A stretch of 64,000 bases of DNA from the NCBI GenBank assembly GCA_030386875.1, contig CM059564.1, positions 68,343,436 through 68,407,435 of the forward strand, given 5' to 3'. The stretch is from Morinoia aosen. Lineage: Eukaryota; Arthropoda; Malacostraca; Amphipoda; Talitridae. Numbering within the stretch: the stretch's first letter is position 1; each line of letters begins with the position of its first letter. The notes under the pieces are model-generated. The model worked only from the letters and a program-made list of their open reading frames with translations, was not told the origin of the DNA and did not search any database. Shown here piece after piece: positions 1-10,957 of the stretch. Both the position numbers and the translations under genes were made by a program.

Positions 1-21
1 TCCGTCGTGTATAAACTACGC

Positions 22-200
22 GTCTATTAATGACTAAATGTTCAACTCTATGAAATCCTGTGCTCGGCACAAATATTGTGGAATTTTTTAAATTTTCTAC
101 AAACTTTGTACAGTTTAGATTTTGTAACCGACATTGCGTAAAGAGTACGTGTCTATTAATGATTCTGAAAATGTTCAGCGACATAAAATCCTGTACTCGT
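22..200. repeat. Diverged tandem duplication
   Basis: Two related blocks start at 22 and 151 (period about 129 bp). Both begin with gtctattaat and both contain an aatgttca motif followed by aaatcctgt. No coding frame is visible. From 201 to 624 I see only AT-rich unique sequence. Confidence 0.5.
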
Positions 201-627
201 AGCAATGAACGTGTAATGGTTTAATTATCTATGTACTACTTGCAGCTTTACATTCTTGAATGGCTTTACATAAAAAATTGAACGCGCGGTAATAAACGTA
301 AAGACCTTGAACGCTTGCAAGTCATCCATCTCCGCAATTGGAATCTCTATTCCAGAGTGTGACTAATTTGATTACATCAAACTTATGTGGTAGTAACAGG
401 AAAATGCATGTCGTAAGGCTTACCTCGTCATTGTTGCATGGTTCTCCAGAACGACAGTAATATTTCCTGGATGACCGAAAAGTTCTACATTCTTTAAATT
501 TTGATTCTACCCAACTAAATGCAGTTCTGTTGGCCGTATTCTGTCACCATTTAAGCATTAGTAAGTTAGAACATCTAATGCGCTAAACTAAACAACTGTA
601 TAACAGTCGTTTGAAGCGTGTTCCTTA

Positions 628-894
628 AGGCCAGTTTACACTATCATTGAGTGCGCGCGTGAGCAGTGAAGAGAGGCGCAAGCCCCGCCCACTTGCTTTC
701 GCTTCAGGCTCATTTACTTGCTCTATGACAGTGCGTCTGTAATGACACTGGCAAGCTCTGGCCAGCACCATGAAAACGATCATAGTCCGCTCTGTCATTG
801 AGTAGTAAATGCGCCTGAAGCGAGAGCAAATGGGCGGGGCTTGCACCTGTCTTCACTGCTCACGCACGCACTCAATGATTGTGTAAACAGGCCT
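628..894. mobile_element. Palindromic MITE with TTA target duplication
   Basis: The left end, aggccagtttacactatcat, and the reverse complement of the right end, aggcctgtttacacaatcat, match over about 100 bp, so the 267-bp unit can fold into one long hairpin. TTA flanks both ends (625-627 and 895-897). A 3-bp TTA/TAA duplication with GGCC-type ends fits a PIF/Harbinger-type non-autonomous element; that family call is inference. The open frame on the minus strand across it is a by-product of the GC-rich arms. Confidence 0.75.
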
Positions 895-1585
895 TTACAA
901 ACTATCGGATTGTAGCTAAAAGGGCTTTCACACGATCAGTTTTTTCGTGAGTCACACTCACACTCATAGCTCAGCCACACCATATCTGGGCATACGTGCT
1001 CTCTTTGCTCTCTACTCGGCACTCATTTACTGTCGGGTTTGACTGCTGCTTTGCTTCTATTTGCGCATCAGCATGCTGGTACATGCAAATCTGTATAGAA
1101 CGAGCGGAAAATATTACCTTCACTTGAAGTTATTATGAAGTAGATTATTACATTCGTAGTAGTTGTAGTATGTGTTAGATTTGGTGTGACCAAATTTTAC
1201 AAATACTAAAAAAGGAAGGAGGAATGCGATGAATAATTAGTGAACGAAATTTTGATATTTAGCCCTAACTCTCTGCAAATCCGGTTATAACTATAGAAAA
1301 AGGATTGATTACTTATATATAGGAGAGTGAAATACACGGAGTTCCGTAATGGGAAAATTTACCGTAATTTATTAGGTCAAATGTCGGAACGACATTTGGA
1401 AGAAGAGGACAAACCTCTAAACTTAAACGAACCAAGAAACTATAAACTCTTCGAAGCAGGATTTCAAGTAGACAGGCGGGCGCTGGACTTGCGGTCTGCG
1501 ACAGGGCCGTCGTAGGAAGCAAACCGTGCTCTGCGGAGTTAGTTGCGGTTAGCCGTGATATAGTTTTAATCATAGGTTTAGCACA
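895..1585. other. Non-coding stretch with one MITE end
   Basis: No gene is recognised. At 921-970 there is a gggctttcacacgatcag sequence related to the transposon end at about 19960-20020 (reverse strand). This suggests a decayed terminal inverted repeat of the same MITE family. The rest is unique or AT-rich. Confidence 0.4.
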
Positions 1586-1735
1586 GTTTATCGTTATGAG
1601 GTAAGGTTTAAGGTAAGTTATAAGGTTTAAGGTAAGTTATAAGGCTTAAGGTAAGTTATAAGGCTTAAGGTAAGTTATAAGGTTTAAGTTTTAATGCAAG
1701 TTTATAAGTTATACGTTTTAAGGTAAGTTTATTAA
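1586..1735. repeat. Minisatellite, aaggtaagttata-type units
   Basis: Tandem units of about 19-20 bp (ggtttaaggtaagttataa and variants) are followed by a 27-bp variant containing aagttatacg. The same 27-bp variant continues at 10309-10432, on the other side of Gypsy A, so Gypsy A inserted into this array. Confidence 0.8.
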
Positions 1736-1740
1736 ATGTA

Positions 1741-1923
1741 ACTACTCTTGCTAGCCACATGTCTGGTAATTGAGTATTTAAGTCAAGGTATCCAAGAGGG
1801 GAGTGCATTATTTACCTAAAGTGATGTGTCATTGCATTGTGTATTATTGTCAGCACTATTGCTGTGTTGTGTCTATGTGGAACCTATACTGTGCTCTAGT
1901 GTAGGGTTACCTACTCTACTATA
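1741..1923 (+). repeat. Gypsy A 5' LTR, 5'-truncated
   Basis: Matches 10127-10308 with a few substitutions (for example tattgctgtg against tattactgtg) and ends in ctactata, as the 3' LTR does. About the first 230 bp of the LTR are absent, and the left edge abuts the minisatellite. Confidence 0.85.
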
Positions 1924-1924
1924 C

Positions 1925-1942
1925 TGGCGACGAGGATTTTGG
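1925..1942 (+). promoter_or_regulatory. Gypsy A primer-binding site
   Basis: TGGCGACGAGGATTTTGG lies one base after the LTR end. It begins with the TGG expected to pair with the CCA end of a tRNA. The specific tRNA was not determined. The leader from 1943 to 2147 is non-coding. Confidence 0.6.
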
Positions 1943-2147
1943 TAGAACTACTGGGAGAGGCTAGACTAGTGAAGGAACTCAGAATTATTCAGTGACTAGA
2001 GTATTGGTGCTGTAAATTTCTGTTTAACAAGGTGTATTATTACAGTCTCTTGAATTGGCTACTCTTGCAACTGCTATTGTTGCTACTACTATTTCAGGTA
2101 AATATCTGACAAATTAGCTGTGTAAGTAGCTGTAAAGCTGAATAAAA

Positions 2148-2905
2148 ATGCCAATGCTAGGCTCAGTGGGAGAATTCAATCCTTTAGAGGAAGAATTCCC
2201 GGAATATGAAGTCAGGCTAAACTGCTTCCTGAGTATTAATAAAGTGGAAGATTCAAATAAAGCCAAAACATTTATTGCTCTGGTGGGTCCTAAAATTGTG
2301 AGGTTAGCAAAGGACCTGCTCTCCCCTAAAAGACTTTTAGATGCTACCTATGATGAGATCATGGAAGCGTTAAGACGGCATTTTAAGCCGACACGCAACC
2401 AGATCTTTGAAAGGTTTAGGTTCCATAAGCGGAACCAGAAACAAGGGGAAAGCATTGCTGATTTTGTGGCTAGCTTGAAGGCCCTTTCAGACACCTGTAA
2501 TTTCAAACAGGAAGTGCTAGAAGAAACACTTCTAGACAGGTTCATACTGGGTGTGGCCAGTAATGATGTTCAAAATTGTTTGCTGAATGAAGCTGACCTC
2601 ACATGGAAAAAAGCCGTGGATCTGGCAACTGCCAAAGAAACCCAACTGAGGGAGACAGTTGTGTTGAGGCAACCTAATTCCATACTAAATGTGGGCCAGC
2701 ATAGAGTAAAGCATTAAGCCTCAGGGCAGAACTCAGGCTCAAGCTAGCCCCAAATCAGCATGCAGCGGCTGTGGTAATCTGCACTGGCGTAGAGATTGCC
2801 CCTACAAAGACAGTGTTTGTCATGGTTGTGGCCAAAAAGGTCATCTAAAAAAATGTTGTTTCAAACTAAAAGGGCAGAAATCTGCTAAAGGCAACAAAAA
2901 TAATT
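2148..2905 (+). pseudogene. Gypsy A gag with zinc knuckles, frameshifted
   Basis: The frame from the ATG at 2148 gives a 189-residue capsid-like protein (retrotransposon gag domain, central FHKRNQKQGESIADFV segment) that stops at 2716-2718. In another frame, at about 2758-2860, lie two CCHC-type knuckles: CSGCGNLHWRRDC and CHGCGQKGHLKKC. That second frame runs directly into pol, so the original was probably a single gag-pol reading frame broken by an indel near 2705-2718. Gag would package element RNA in cytoplasmic particles. Confidence 0.85.
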
Positions 2906-4706
2906 TTGTGCATGCTATGCATGAAAAAAGGGGGAGGGAACACCACCCTAACACTAATGGAACTAGCAATGGAACCAGTGCAGACTACCCAGCCCCCAAT
3001 CATGGGTGTTATGGGGGAATATTTTCTTTAGCCGAGGAAATGAAACCCCCAATCAAAATTAAATTGTTACTAAGTGGTGTGCCATTAGAGATGGAGGTAG
3101 ATACAGGTGCTGCCAGGTCTATCCTTCCAATGGCCACCTACTCTAAAATACCAGCTAAGTCAAGACCCGAGCTGAGACCTTCTGATGTTAAGCTTAGGAC
3201 TTATGGGGGAGCCACACTAGTGGTTTGTGGGGAGATTAGGGCTAACATCCAGCGTGAATCTAGTGGTATGGTTCCTCAGCTAGCAACTATTGTGGTTGTA
3301 GACAGGGAGGGGCCAGCTTTGCTGGGTAGGGACCTGATTGATTCCCTTGGGCTAACTATAGTAGCAAATGAGGTCAACAAATTGACTACCTGCCCTGAAG
3401 AGTTAGCAAATAAATTCCCCGACCTTTTTCAACCAGGTCTAGGTTGCTTTAAGGGAAGGAATTTCAAAATAGAAGTGGATCCATCCGTACCACCAAAGTT
3501 TTGTAAGGCCAGGAACGTGCCTTACACACTTAGACCTAAGGGGGAGGCAGAACTTGATAGACTGGTGCAGGAAGGCATCCTCACCCCTGCACAGTACTCA
3601 AGATGGGCAGCGGCTATCGTCCCTGTGCTCAAGGCTGATCAAAGCATCCGAATATGTAGCGACTACAAACTAACCGTCAACAGAGCCACTAGGCTTGATA
3701 CCTACCCTATACCCAGAGTGAAAGATCTATTTAGCGGGTTAGCAGGAGGAGTTATATACTCCAAGCTAGATATGTCTCAGGCATACGCTCAACTACCCTT
3801 GGATGAAGACTCCAAGGAACTCACGGTAATAAACACCCACAGAGGTTTATTTGCCTACAACCGTCTCAGCTTTGGAATTGCGTCCGCACCTGGAATCTTT
3901 CAGCGTGCCATGGAAGGACTATTGCAGGGCCTCCCAGGAGTGTTCTGCTACCTGGATGACGTCCTGGTGAGTGCCACTAATGAGCAAGAGCACAACAAGC
4001 GTCTCCATCAAGTCTTATCTAAACTACAGGAGGCAGGGCTAAAACTGAAAATGGATAAGTGCCAAATTGGAGTGCCACAGGTATCCTACCTTGGATACCA
4101 AATCGACAAGGACGGATTGCACCCCACTGCAGAGAAGGTCGCAGCAATCCAGAATGCACCAGCTCCTACTAATGTAACTCAACTGAGAGCCTACCTTGGG
4201 CTGCTAAATTTCTATAGGAAATTTCTAAAATCATCTGCAACTATGCTGGAGCCCCTAAATACCTTACTGAGGGATAAAACCCCTTGGAAATGGGATGCAA
4301 GTCAGGAGAGAGCATTCCAGAAATCTAAACAAGCCCTCCTGGAGTCTCCGACTCTAGTCCACTTTGATCCTCAGAAACCCATAGTGGTAGTGGCTGACAG
4401 TAGTGCGTATGGTGTGGGAGCGGTGCTGTGTCACCGTATTGATGGGATTGAACGCCCCGCCTATTTTGCCTCCCGAACTCTAACAGCAACAGAACGCAAC
4501 TACTCCCAAACTGAGAAAGAAGCCCTAGCTAATGTGTTCGCACTTCGAAAATTTCATTGCTACCTGTGGGGACAGGACTTCACGGTGGTGACTGACCACA
4601 AACCTTTGTTAGGACTATTTGATCCGGGTAGAAGCATTCCTCCGATGGCATCAGGGCGCATTCAAAGGTGGGCTCTACTGCTACAATCCTACAAGTTCAC
4701 CTTGCG
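2906..4706 (+). pseudogene. Gypsy A pol, part 1: protease, RT, RNase H
   Basis: The aspartic protease motif is VDTGAARSILP at about 3099. Reverse transcriptase follows, with the LDMSQAYAQLPL region and the intact catalytic motif YLDDV at about 3950. The RNase H-like domain runs from about 4380 (VVVADSSAYGVGAVL, later TDHKPLLGLF). The frame is open until the foreign insertion interrupts it at 4706, inside the linker that precedes integrase. The rest of the protein resumes at 8370. Confidence 0.92.
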
Positions 4707-5126
4707 GTAGGACCTGATAGATTCCCACAGAAAGACCTACAAAAATGCATGAATTTTGCAGCAAAGGTTGTATGCAACGGTAAATTCAAAAAGCATGACC
4801 ACGTAACACCTCTCCTGAATAAACTTGGCTGGGCTCCGATTCGGGAAAGGTTTCTGGCGCACAAAGCCCAATACGTTTTCTCCTCTTTATATCTTCCTCA
4901 TAGCAGTGCTGAAGTAGTGGAATTCCACTCCCCTACCATCACGAACCAAAAGCCGAACAGGAGACGTGATGTCTCAATCAAATACCGTTCATCTAACATC
5001 GGGCAGAAAGCTCTGTCAGTATCAGGCGCCTTACTGTGGAACAGACTCACCCAGAGCTTCAAAACCCCTCAAACACTGAGAGAATTCAAAACTAAAATGG
5101 CTCTCTATCTTGCGTCAACACAATAA
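4707..5126 (+). pseudogene. C-terminal remnant of a CR1/Jockey-type LINE RT protein
   Basis: About 138 codons end in a natural stop at 5124-5126. The segment carries the C-terminal domain that follows RT in such LINEs: LQKCMNFAAKVV, then LGWAPIRERFLAHKAQYVF, then GQKALSVSGALLWNRL. The catalytic RT and endonuclease parts are missing, as in 5'-truncated LINE copies. The frame is fused by chance to the end of the Gypsy A frame at the junction. Confidence 0.75.
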
Positions 5127-6035
5127 GTGTGAACTGCAGTACGTGCTGGAAGAGTGCGCATATGCAGTACGTGTGTGCGTATATGCGGATGGATATAGGT
5201 GTACGTATGTGCGTGTGGTGGTTCTATCTAGCTGTACGTGCTCACAACCACACAAGCACAAAAGCGCCACCCCACTGCCTCGAAGCGCTCTCGCTGAACG
5301 ACCAATCAGCGCTCGAGGCTGGCGCTGGGGTGCCGAACCGAGCCTCTACAAGCTGCGCGCTCCCAGTAGCCAGGCAACATCTGAATACACCCACGTACGT
5401 TTAGCACAGCACAGACAAAGACAAACGGGCACCGCGAGTCCACTAACCAGAGGGCTAGCTCGCGTCAGTGAGGCCGCCGCCAGCCCTATATAAAGAGCTG
5501 CGCGCTTAGCGCATACAGTTCGCACAGTTCGCACAGTGCACTCGCAGGAACCCTGATATTCACACAAGTCTTCTTCCTGCGAGCCTCCTCACTGCAACGG
5601 CTCACACAAGTCTTCCAACGAGCCTCCTCACAGCAGCGGTTCACACAAGACCTCTCCCTGAGACTCTCCGCGCAGTGACTCCGGCATTCATAAGTCTCGG
5701 CTGCTCAGCAAGCAGTAGTCTCACGGCTTCCATCGCCACCTCGACGGCGCACCGCTACGCCACGGCACGCACGACGCGACTTAACGACAACCGTCGGTTC
5801 TCCAAGTCGTCCCTGTGTACTATACTACCTGCCTGTAATCATTTACCTCATGTGCCACACTGTCGGCAATCTTCTCAATAATACGGCCTTTATTCCAGTT
5901 GTGTATTCCTTATCCTGTCGGATTCGTTTGCACCTCAGGCACTCGCTCCGAGCAAAGATACTTCACAAGTCTATCGATATTCACAAGTCTGCCCGGGGTG
6001 TAAAGCAGCCTGAGGGAGAACACCACATGCGTGTC
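5127..6035 (+). promoter_or_regulatory. TATA-bearing, LTR-like block
   Basis: This GC-rich region stands out from its AT-rich neighbours. A TATA box (TATATAAA, 5487-5494) is followed by short repeats (cagttcgcacagttcgcacag) and three 35-42 bp units starting with tcacacaag at about 5559, 5600 and 5641. The layout resembles the U3-R part of a retroelement LTR. Clear TG..CA ends with a target duplication were not found, so a solo LTR is only a suggestion. Open frames across it look like GC-rich by-products. Confidence 0.35.
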
Positions 6036-6555
6036 TGTATGTTTAGAACATATTCCCCTTTAAAATGCTCATGTTGATCCTGTTGTGACGCAGTGTCGTC
6101 CTTTACACTCTTCCAGTATGCTTCGGCCACACCATTTGAGGTTGTTTTGACTTTCTCATTTTTCCCCAGCAATCTTGATAATGTTACGGTTGGCATTGTA
6201 CATCGGTCCCTCTCATCTATTTTGAATCCGGTGAATTTTTCCGTGCCAAAGCTTGTAGTATACGAAATTTAAATTTTTCCGTTATTGTAAAATCCTTCAT
6301 TTCATCCATACCAGGTATTTTAGGTTACTAGTTGATACAAAACAATGTAAAACTGCCTCTAGCATCAACCTAGCAGTCAAAGATGCAAATTAATCTTGGA
6401 TCTACCCGTTATACTTTCAACCTTTAATCCCTCATTTCACTAGTTCCAACGTTCGTAAGCTCAAATTTCAATATGGAAGCGCACCAACTGGAGTGTTCTC
6501 AACAACGCATCACATGTGCAATGTTTTCTTGACCCCTTGAAATAAAATCCAGTGT
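6036..6555. other. AT-rich stretch, nothing recognised
   Basis: No convincing coding frame, terminal repeat or RNA gene is visible. It lies between the LTR-like block and the decayed tandem array. Confidence 0.4.
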
Positions 6556-8330
6556 TAAAATCAGACCAACACAACAGAGAGAATGCATTTATCTACGTAC
6601 TTTTCTCCTAATTATTTTTTCCAAAACTTAACCGATAGAAATATTACGATCCTCATGTATTCGATATCAACACAGTGGAAGGAATGCATTTTCTTTGTAC
6701 TTCTCTCCCAACCATTTGTTTCAAAATCAACCAATATAAATATTACGATCCTCATGTATTCAATCTCAAGTCATGGTCTTAACTTTAAGATACTCGTAAG
6801 TACTTTTCGCTCATATTGAAGCTTTTTGAACATGCGACGTAGTTCATAAGCAATTTTTTACTTTCCTGCGCTCGTGTGTACATTGGTGTTCCAGCTATGT
6901 AGCAAATATTACGGACTCGTGAACCAAAAACGCGCACCCTAACAAGAGTATTTTCAGCTATGTGTCACAGGGATTTTGTGTTCTTAGTGACTCACTTTCA
7001 TCTTGCATTTCCAAACCCAAATTAATTACCGCAAAGAAAGAGAGGATGTTAAATGTGAGGGTATTTTAGTACATACTTTCTCTACTTCGGTCTCATTGAA
7101 ACATTTAAAAAAGGCCTCGGATCTGACGAATGTCATAACTTTAAAGATCATCATTTTAATCTTCTTATTCTGGTCTCCAATTGCTGTCGTAAGCTTTGTG
7201 TGGTAAACTCTTCTTACCTTTTTATTCTCGCGAATACACTACGACAACACAAATTTTAGATAGTTAACTTTTGTACGGTCCCACCAACGTTGAAAATATT
7301 ACAGCTAGCGATGTAAAACAATACTTTTCATGTCTTTAACCCCGATGTACTCTTTGCGCCAGTAGTATTAGCGCAAGTAAGAAATATCATAACCATTTTG
7401 TGTTTTGTTATAGCAAATATTATCGTTGGGACACCTTACATAGGGATGAAAGATCGGATGTGGGCTTTCACCGGATGTAAGATATAAACAAATGTGAAGC
7501 GTAACCAAATGTAGAGGCATGACCGGATGCAGGGCATCGCCGGAAGAGGGAGTGAAGTGTTGTCAGATGGGCGAAAGGAATTTTTGGATTTTGGAGTTGA
7601 TAATTTATTAGAAAAATAATAAGCTCCATTTCCATTTCCGGGCACCACAGAGGAAGTACTAGTAATTGTGGAAAGCAACCTCATTCCGCTGCATGGAACC
7701 AACAGTTGTGATGCTCATTTTATTCGACAGGAATAAGTAAGATCAATATTAGAATGACTTAGCGAACGTAAAATAAGATAAATTTTCACTTCCTAGCAAA
7801 ATTTTCAGAAATTGAAACTTAGAAATTGAAACACAGAAACTGAAACTTAGTGCCGCCTTCCAAATGCAAACGATCCTCTTATACATATTATTGTTTATTT
7901 TTTATTAACTTGTGCTGCTCCCTAAATCCTGTGTCGACAACTATCATGTGTATTACGATAACCATGTATGAATAGCAATTAAGGATTCAAATCATATGTT
8001 CCAACACTTAACATGGGTATTACGATAACCATGTATAAATAGCAATTAAGGGTTTCTATGCTAAGGTATTTGAATGCATATTTCGCTTTCATTTTTCAAT
8101 ACTTGTGCGTACTAATGAAAGTGTTTTTCAAATGAGTGTCGCGAGGATTGTGCTTTCTTAGTTCAAAATCAGATTAGGCAAGGAAAGGAACTCAATTTTG
8201 TTGTATTTTTCTATTAATCATTTTGTTTCAACATTCTACACGGGTATTACGATACCAATATGTTATAATCATTTAAGGATGTAAATGTTAAGGTGTTTTA
8301 AAAACCAATGTATCGACATTTAATGTTTGT
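6556..8330. repeat. Decayed tandem array around an 'attacgat..catgtat' core
   Basis: Related units recur at about 6580, 6680, 7950, 8015 and 8200, for example aaatattacgatcctcatgt at 6646 and 6741, and tattacgataaccatgtat at 7952 and 8020. The 6690-6760 unit aligns with 8195-8265 (caaccatttgtttcaaaatc against aatcattttgtttcaacatt). Weaker copies occur at about 6905, 7300 and 7410. Unit spacing varies between about 68 and 95 bp. No protein is encoded. Confidence 0.55.
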
Positions 8331-8369
8331 ACTTTAATGGAAATAAAATATTTTTCTTTTTCTTTTTCT

Positions 8370-9829
8370 GCGTCACCGGTCTGGCGTGCTGTTGGGCACG
8401 GCTGATGCTCTCAGTCGTCTACCTTTGACAACTCCCGAGGAAGCCACACCTATTCCGGTGGAATGGACGTCCCTAGTAAACTTCCTCGAGTCAGCTCCAG
8501 TCACCAGCACCCACATTCGCGACGGCACCCTAAGGGACCCAGTACTTTCAAAGGTATACAAATACTGCCAAGTAGGCTGGCCTTCGACGGTAATTGGTGA
8601 CCCTGATCTCGCTCCGTATACTAGGAGGCGAGACGAATTGTCCACACAAAATGGCTGTGTGCTCTGGGGAGCAAGAATTATTGTACCCCAAGCTCTCAGA
8701 CAAGCCATTGCGGATGAACTTCACTCTGGCCATGCTGGATCATCCAGGATGAAGGAGTTAGCTCGCAGCTATGTATGGTGGCCGCTTCTGGACAAAGATC
8801 TAGAAGAAACGACTAAATCATGCAGCGAGTGTCTGAGCACTCGAGCTGCCCCAACGAAAGCTGAACTCCACCCGTGGGAATGGCCTGCGAAGCCTTGGCA
8901 TCGCATACACATAGACTACGCGGGCCCAATGGATGGAAAATACTATCTAGTGATCGTGGATGCACACTCTAAGTGGGTTGAAATTTTTCCCACATCTACT
9001 ACAACCTCTAGCCAAACGATCTCGGGCCTGAAACACACTTTTGCGACATTTGGATTTCCAGTAACAATTGTTTCGGACAACGCAACGTGTTTCACATCGG
9101 CTGAATTCCAAGAATTTGTGAAGGCATGTGGTATGCGACATATTACGAACGCACCATACCACCCTTCAACTAATGGACTGGCAGAGCGCATGGTACAAAC
9201 TTTCAAGAAGAATATACGAAAGTCAACGGAACCCTTACGCCTAGCACTAGACAGGTTCCTGTTCAACTATCGGCTAACACCCCACACGACAACAGGTGTT
9301 ACGCCCGCCGAACTGATGTGAGGCAGGAAAGTTCGCTCTCGTCTTAATCTACTTTGGCCGTCCAAAGTTGCTCAACGCAATCGCGTTGAAGTTGCTCAAC
9401 GCCAGGACGTTCAGAAAAGATACCACCCAGGGTCTCGCGCGGTTGACATTGCGCGGAGTCACCTGTGATGGTCCGTCAATACACGCCGGGTTCCCCAAAA
9501 TGGACCCCTGCTACCACCATTGAGAAAACAGGCCCAGTATCCTAAAAGTGCCAACTGAAGGGAGGAGAAGTCGTTCGTCGACACCAGGACCAAGTTATTA
9601 CCTGCTCGAACACCATCCCTGAACCCTTGGAACAACCTACGGAGGAAACCGTTGTGTTCCACAACCTGCTCAAAATTCATACCCACCACCTCCGACCAAT
9701 GAACCTGACTCCGAAACACCTGATTACCCGATTCCCACCCAGGAGGCTAGGATGCACGAGCCTCCAAGTGCTAGCATCTCACTCAGGTCTACCCGGGCTC
9801 GGAAGCCTGTGGTGAGAATGGACCTTTAG
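8370..9829 (+). pseudogene. Gypsy A pol, part 2: integrase and C-terminus
   Basis: The frame resumes the interrupted pol. It carries the HHCC zinc-binding region (HSGHAG, then CSECL), the DDE core (IDYAGPMDGKYYLVIVDAH, then IVSDNATCF, then NGLAERM) and an open frame to a TGA at 9319-9321. Recognisable pol sequence continues beyond this through frame changes (for example the MVRQYTPGSPKW segment near 9468) to a final stop at 9827-9829 after an RARKPVVRMDL end. The stop and frame changes show it is non-functional. Confidence 0.88.
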
Positions 9830-9877
9830 GATTGACTATATTGAATAAGGGGACTGGGGTTACAGGGGGGGGGTTTC

Positions 9878-9895
9878 TAATTAAGGAGGGAGGGG
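9878..9895 (+). promoter_or_regulatory. Gypsy A polypurine tract
   Basis: The purine run aaggagggagggg directly precedes the 3' LTR, the position expected for the plus-strand primer. A second G-run occurs upstream at about 9865-9873. Confidence 0.7.
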
Positions 9896-10308
9896 TGTAA
9901 TATAGCGAGTAGTGTAAGTTCTAGTTAGAGAGACCAAAAGTTGGCAACGCTCGAGAGAGCAACACTCGCAGTCAGTCTTCTAGTGGTCTCGGGCTCAACA
10001 ACAAGTAAATGTTGGCCGAGTGTGTATATAATTACCTACTGTGGTTGGTATCTAACTTCTTAATTTCTAAACTAATGTACTTAATTCTACTCGACTCTTT
10101 CCTATATATTCCCACCTATCTCCGCTCTACTCTTGCTAGCCACATGTCTGGTAATTGAGTATTTAAGTTAAGGTATCCAAGAGGTGAGTGCATTACTTAC
10201 CTAAAGTGATGTGTCATTGCATTGTGTATTATTGTCAGCACTATTACTGTGTTGTGTCTATGTGGAACCTATACTCTGCTCTAGTGTAGGGTTACCTACT
10301 CTACTATA
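9896..10308 (+). repeat. Gypsy A 3' LTR
   Basis: A 413-bp LTR starts tgtaatatagcg after the polypurine tract and ends ctactata. Its last 182 bp match the truncated 5' LTR. TATA-like sequence (tgtatataat) occurs at about 10022. Confidence 0.85.
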
Positions 10309-10432
10309 AAGTTATACGTTTTAAGGTAAGTTTATAAGTTATACGTTTTAAGGTAAGTTTATAAGTTATACGTTTTAAGGCAAGTTTATAAGTTATAAGT
10401 TATAGGCACATACTAAGGCAAGTTTATTTAGA
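10309..10432. repeat. Minisatellite continuing right of Gypsy A
   Basis: Three to four 27-bp units aagttatacgttttaaggta, followed by degraded units. This is the right-hand part of the array seen at 1586-1735. Confidence 0.8.
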
Positions 10433-10957
10433 ATGCATGGGGAAACGTCCTCCTAAGTACCCAGCTCACGGCATGGCAAGTTATTGGTTACTGAACTAAT
10501 AGTTCACTAACCTCCAATAAGCTCGTGAGCATCAGGACGTGCCGGGAAGTGGAGTCAGGCGAGTGGATGGTGAGCAGAGCGGTCAGCAGCACGTAAGGCA
10601 CCTCAGCCTCTCATCTTCCGTCCGCTCAGTCCTTGACGGAGGGGAAGCGCAGCGAAGCGGCGCGACGCAGATGATAATCCACCGGGATCCCTGCGTTGGC
10701 AGCACGGGAGGTTCCGTCGGGGATGCGGAGGCTGGTGAAAACGACGGAGGCTGTGTAGGCTCAGTTATAAAGTTGAAGTTGTGTGGTCAATGGCTGGAGG
10801 CGATCTGAATCGGCATCCAGAAAATGTAAGAGGTCAGTGTAGCTTGGCTCAAATGGTGTACTCAATTGGCTGTATTCAGGATGGTAAACTAAAGTTCAAG
10901 AACCAAATACAAGCCTAGAGCTGGGTTATAGAAATTTTTATATGTTAAGGTAATGAA
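10433..10957. other. Non-coding spacer
   Basis: A GC-richer segment (10530-10760) with an uninformative open frame and no recognised domain. It ends at the TGAA target duplicate of Gypsy B (10954-10957). Confidence 0.4.

Larger units (their letters stand above)
4707..8368 (+). mobile_element. 3.66-kb composite insertion in Gypsy A pol
   Basis: The pol frame is cut after ttcaccttgcg and resumes after a second tgcg (4703-4706 and 8369-8372), consistent with a short target duplication. The left end is a LINE RT C-terminus. The right end is an aataaaatattttt-type tail with repeated tttttc, as expected for a LINE 3' end. Between them lie an LTR-like promoter block and a decayed tandem array, probably later insertions into the LINE 3' region. 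The boundaries are clear from the interrupted pol frame; the internal history is inference. Confidence 0.7.
1741..10308 (+). mobile_element. Gypsy A: Ty3/Gypsy LTR retrotransposon, interrupted
   Basis: The element has a truncated 5' LTR (1741-1923), a primer-binding site, gag, protease-RT-RNase H, then a 3.66-kb foreign insertion (4707-8368), integrase, a polypurine tract and a full 3' LTR (9896-10308). The surviving 183 bp of the 5' LTR is nearly identical to the end of the 3' LTR. Pol is of the general arthropod K02A2.6-like Gypsy type. The insertion, a frameshift near 2710, a stop at 9319 and further frame changes before 9829 make it inactive. Confidence 0.9.

Noticed and set aside
625-846. 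73-codon minus-strand frame over the first MITE
   Set aside because: It lies entirely in palindromic transposon arms and has no protein-like features.
7436-7702. 88-codon minus-strand frame
   Set aside because: Lies in the decayed repeat region with no recognised domain.
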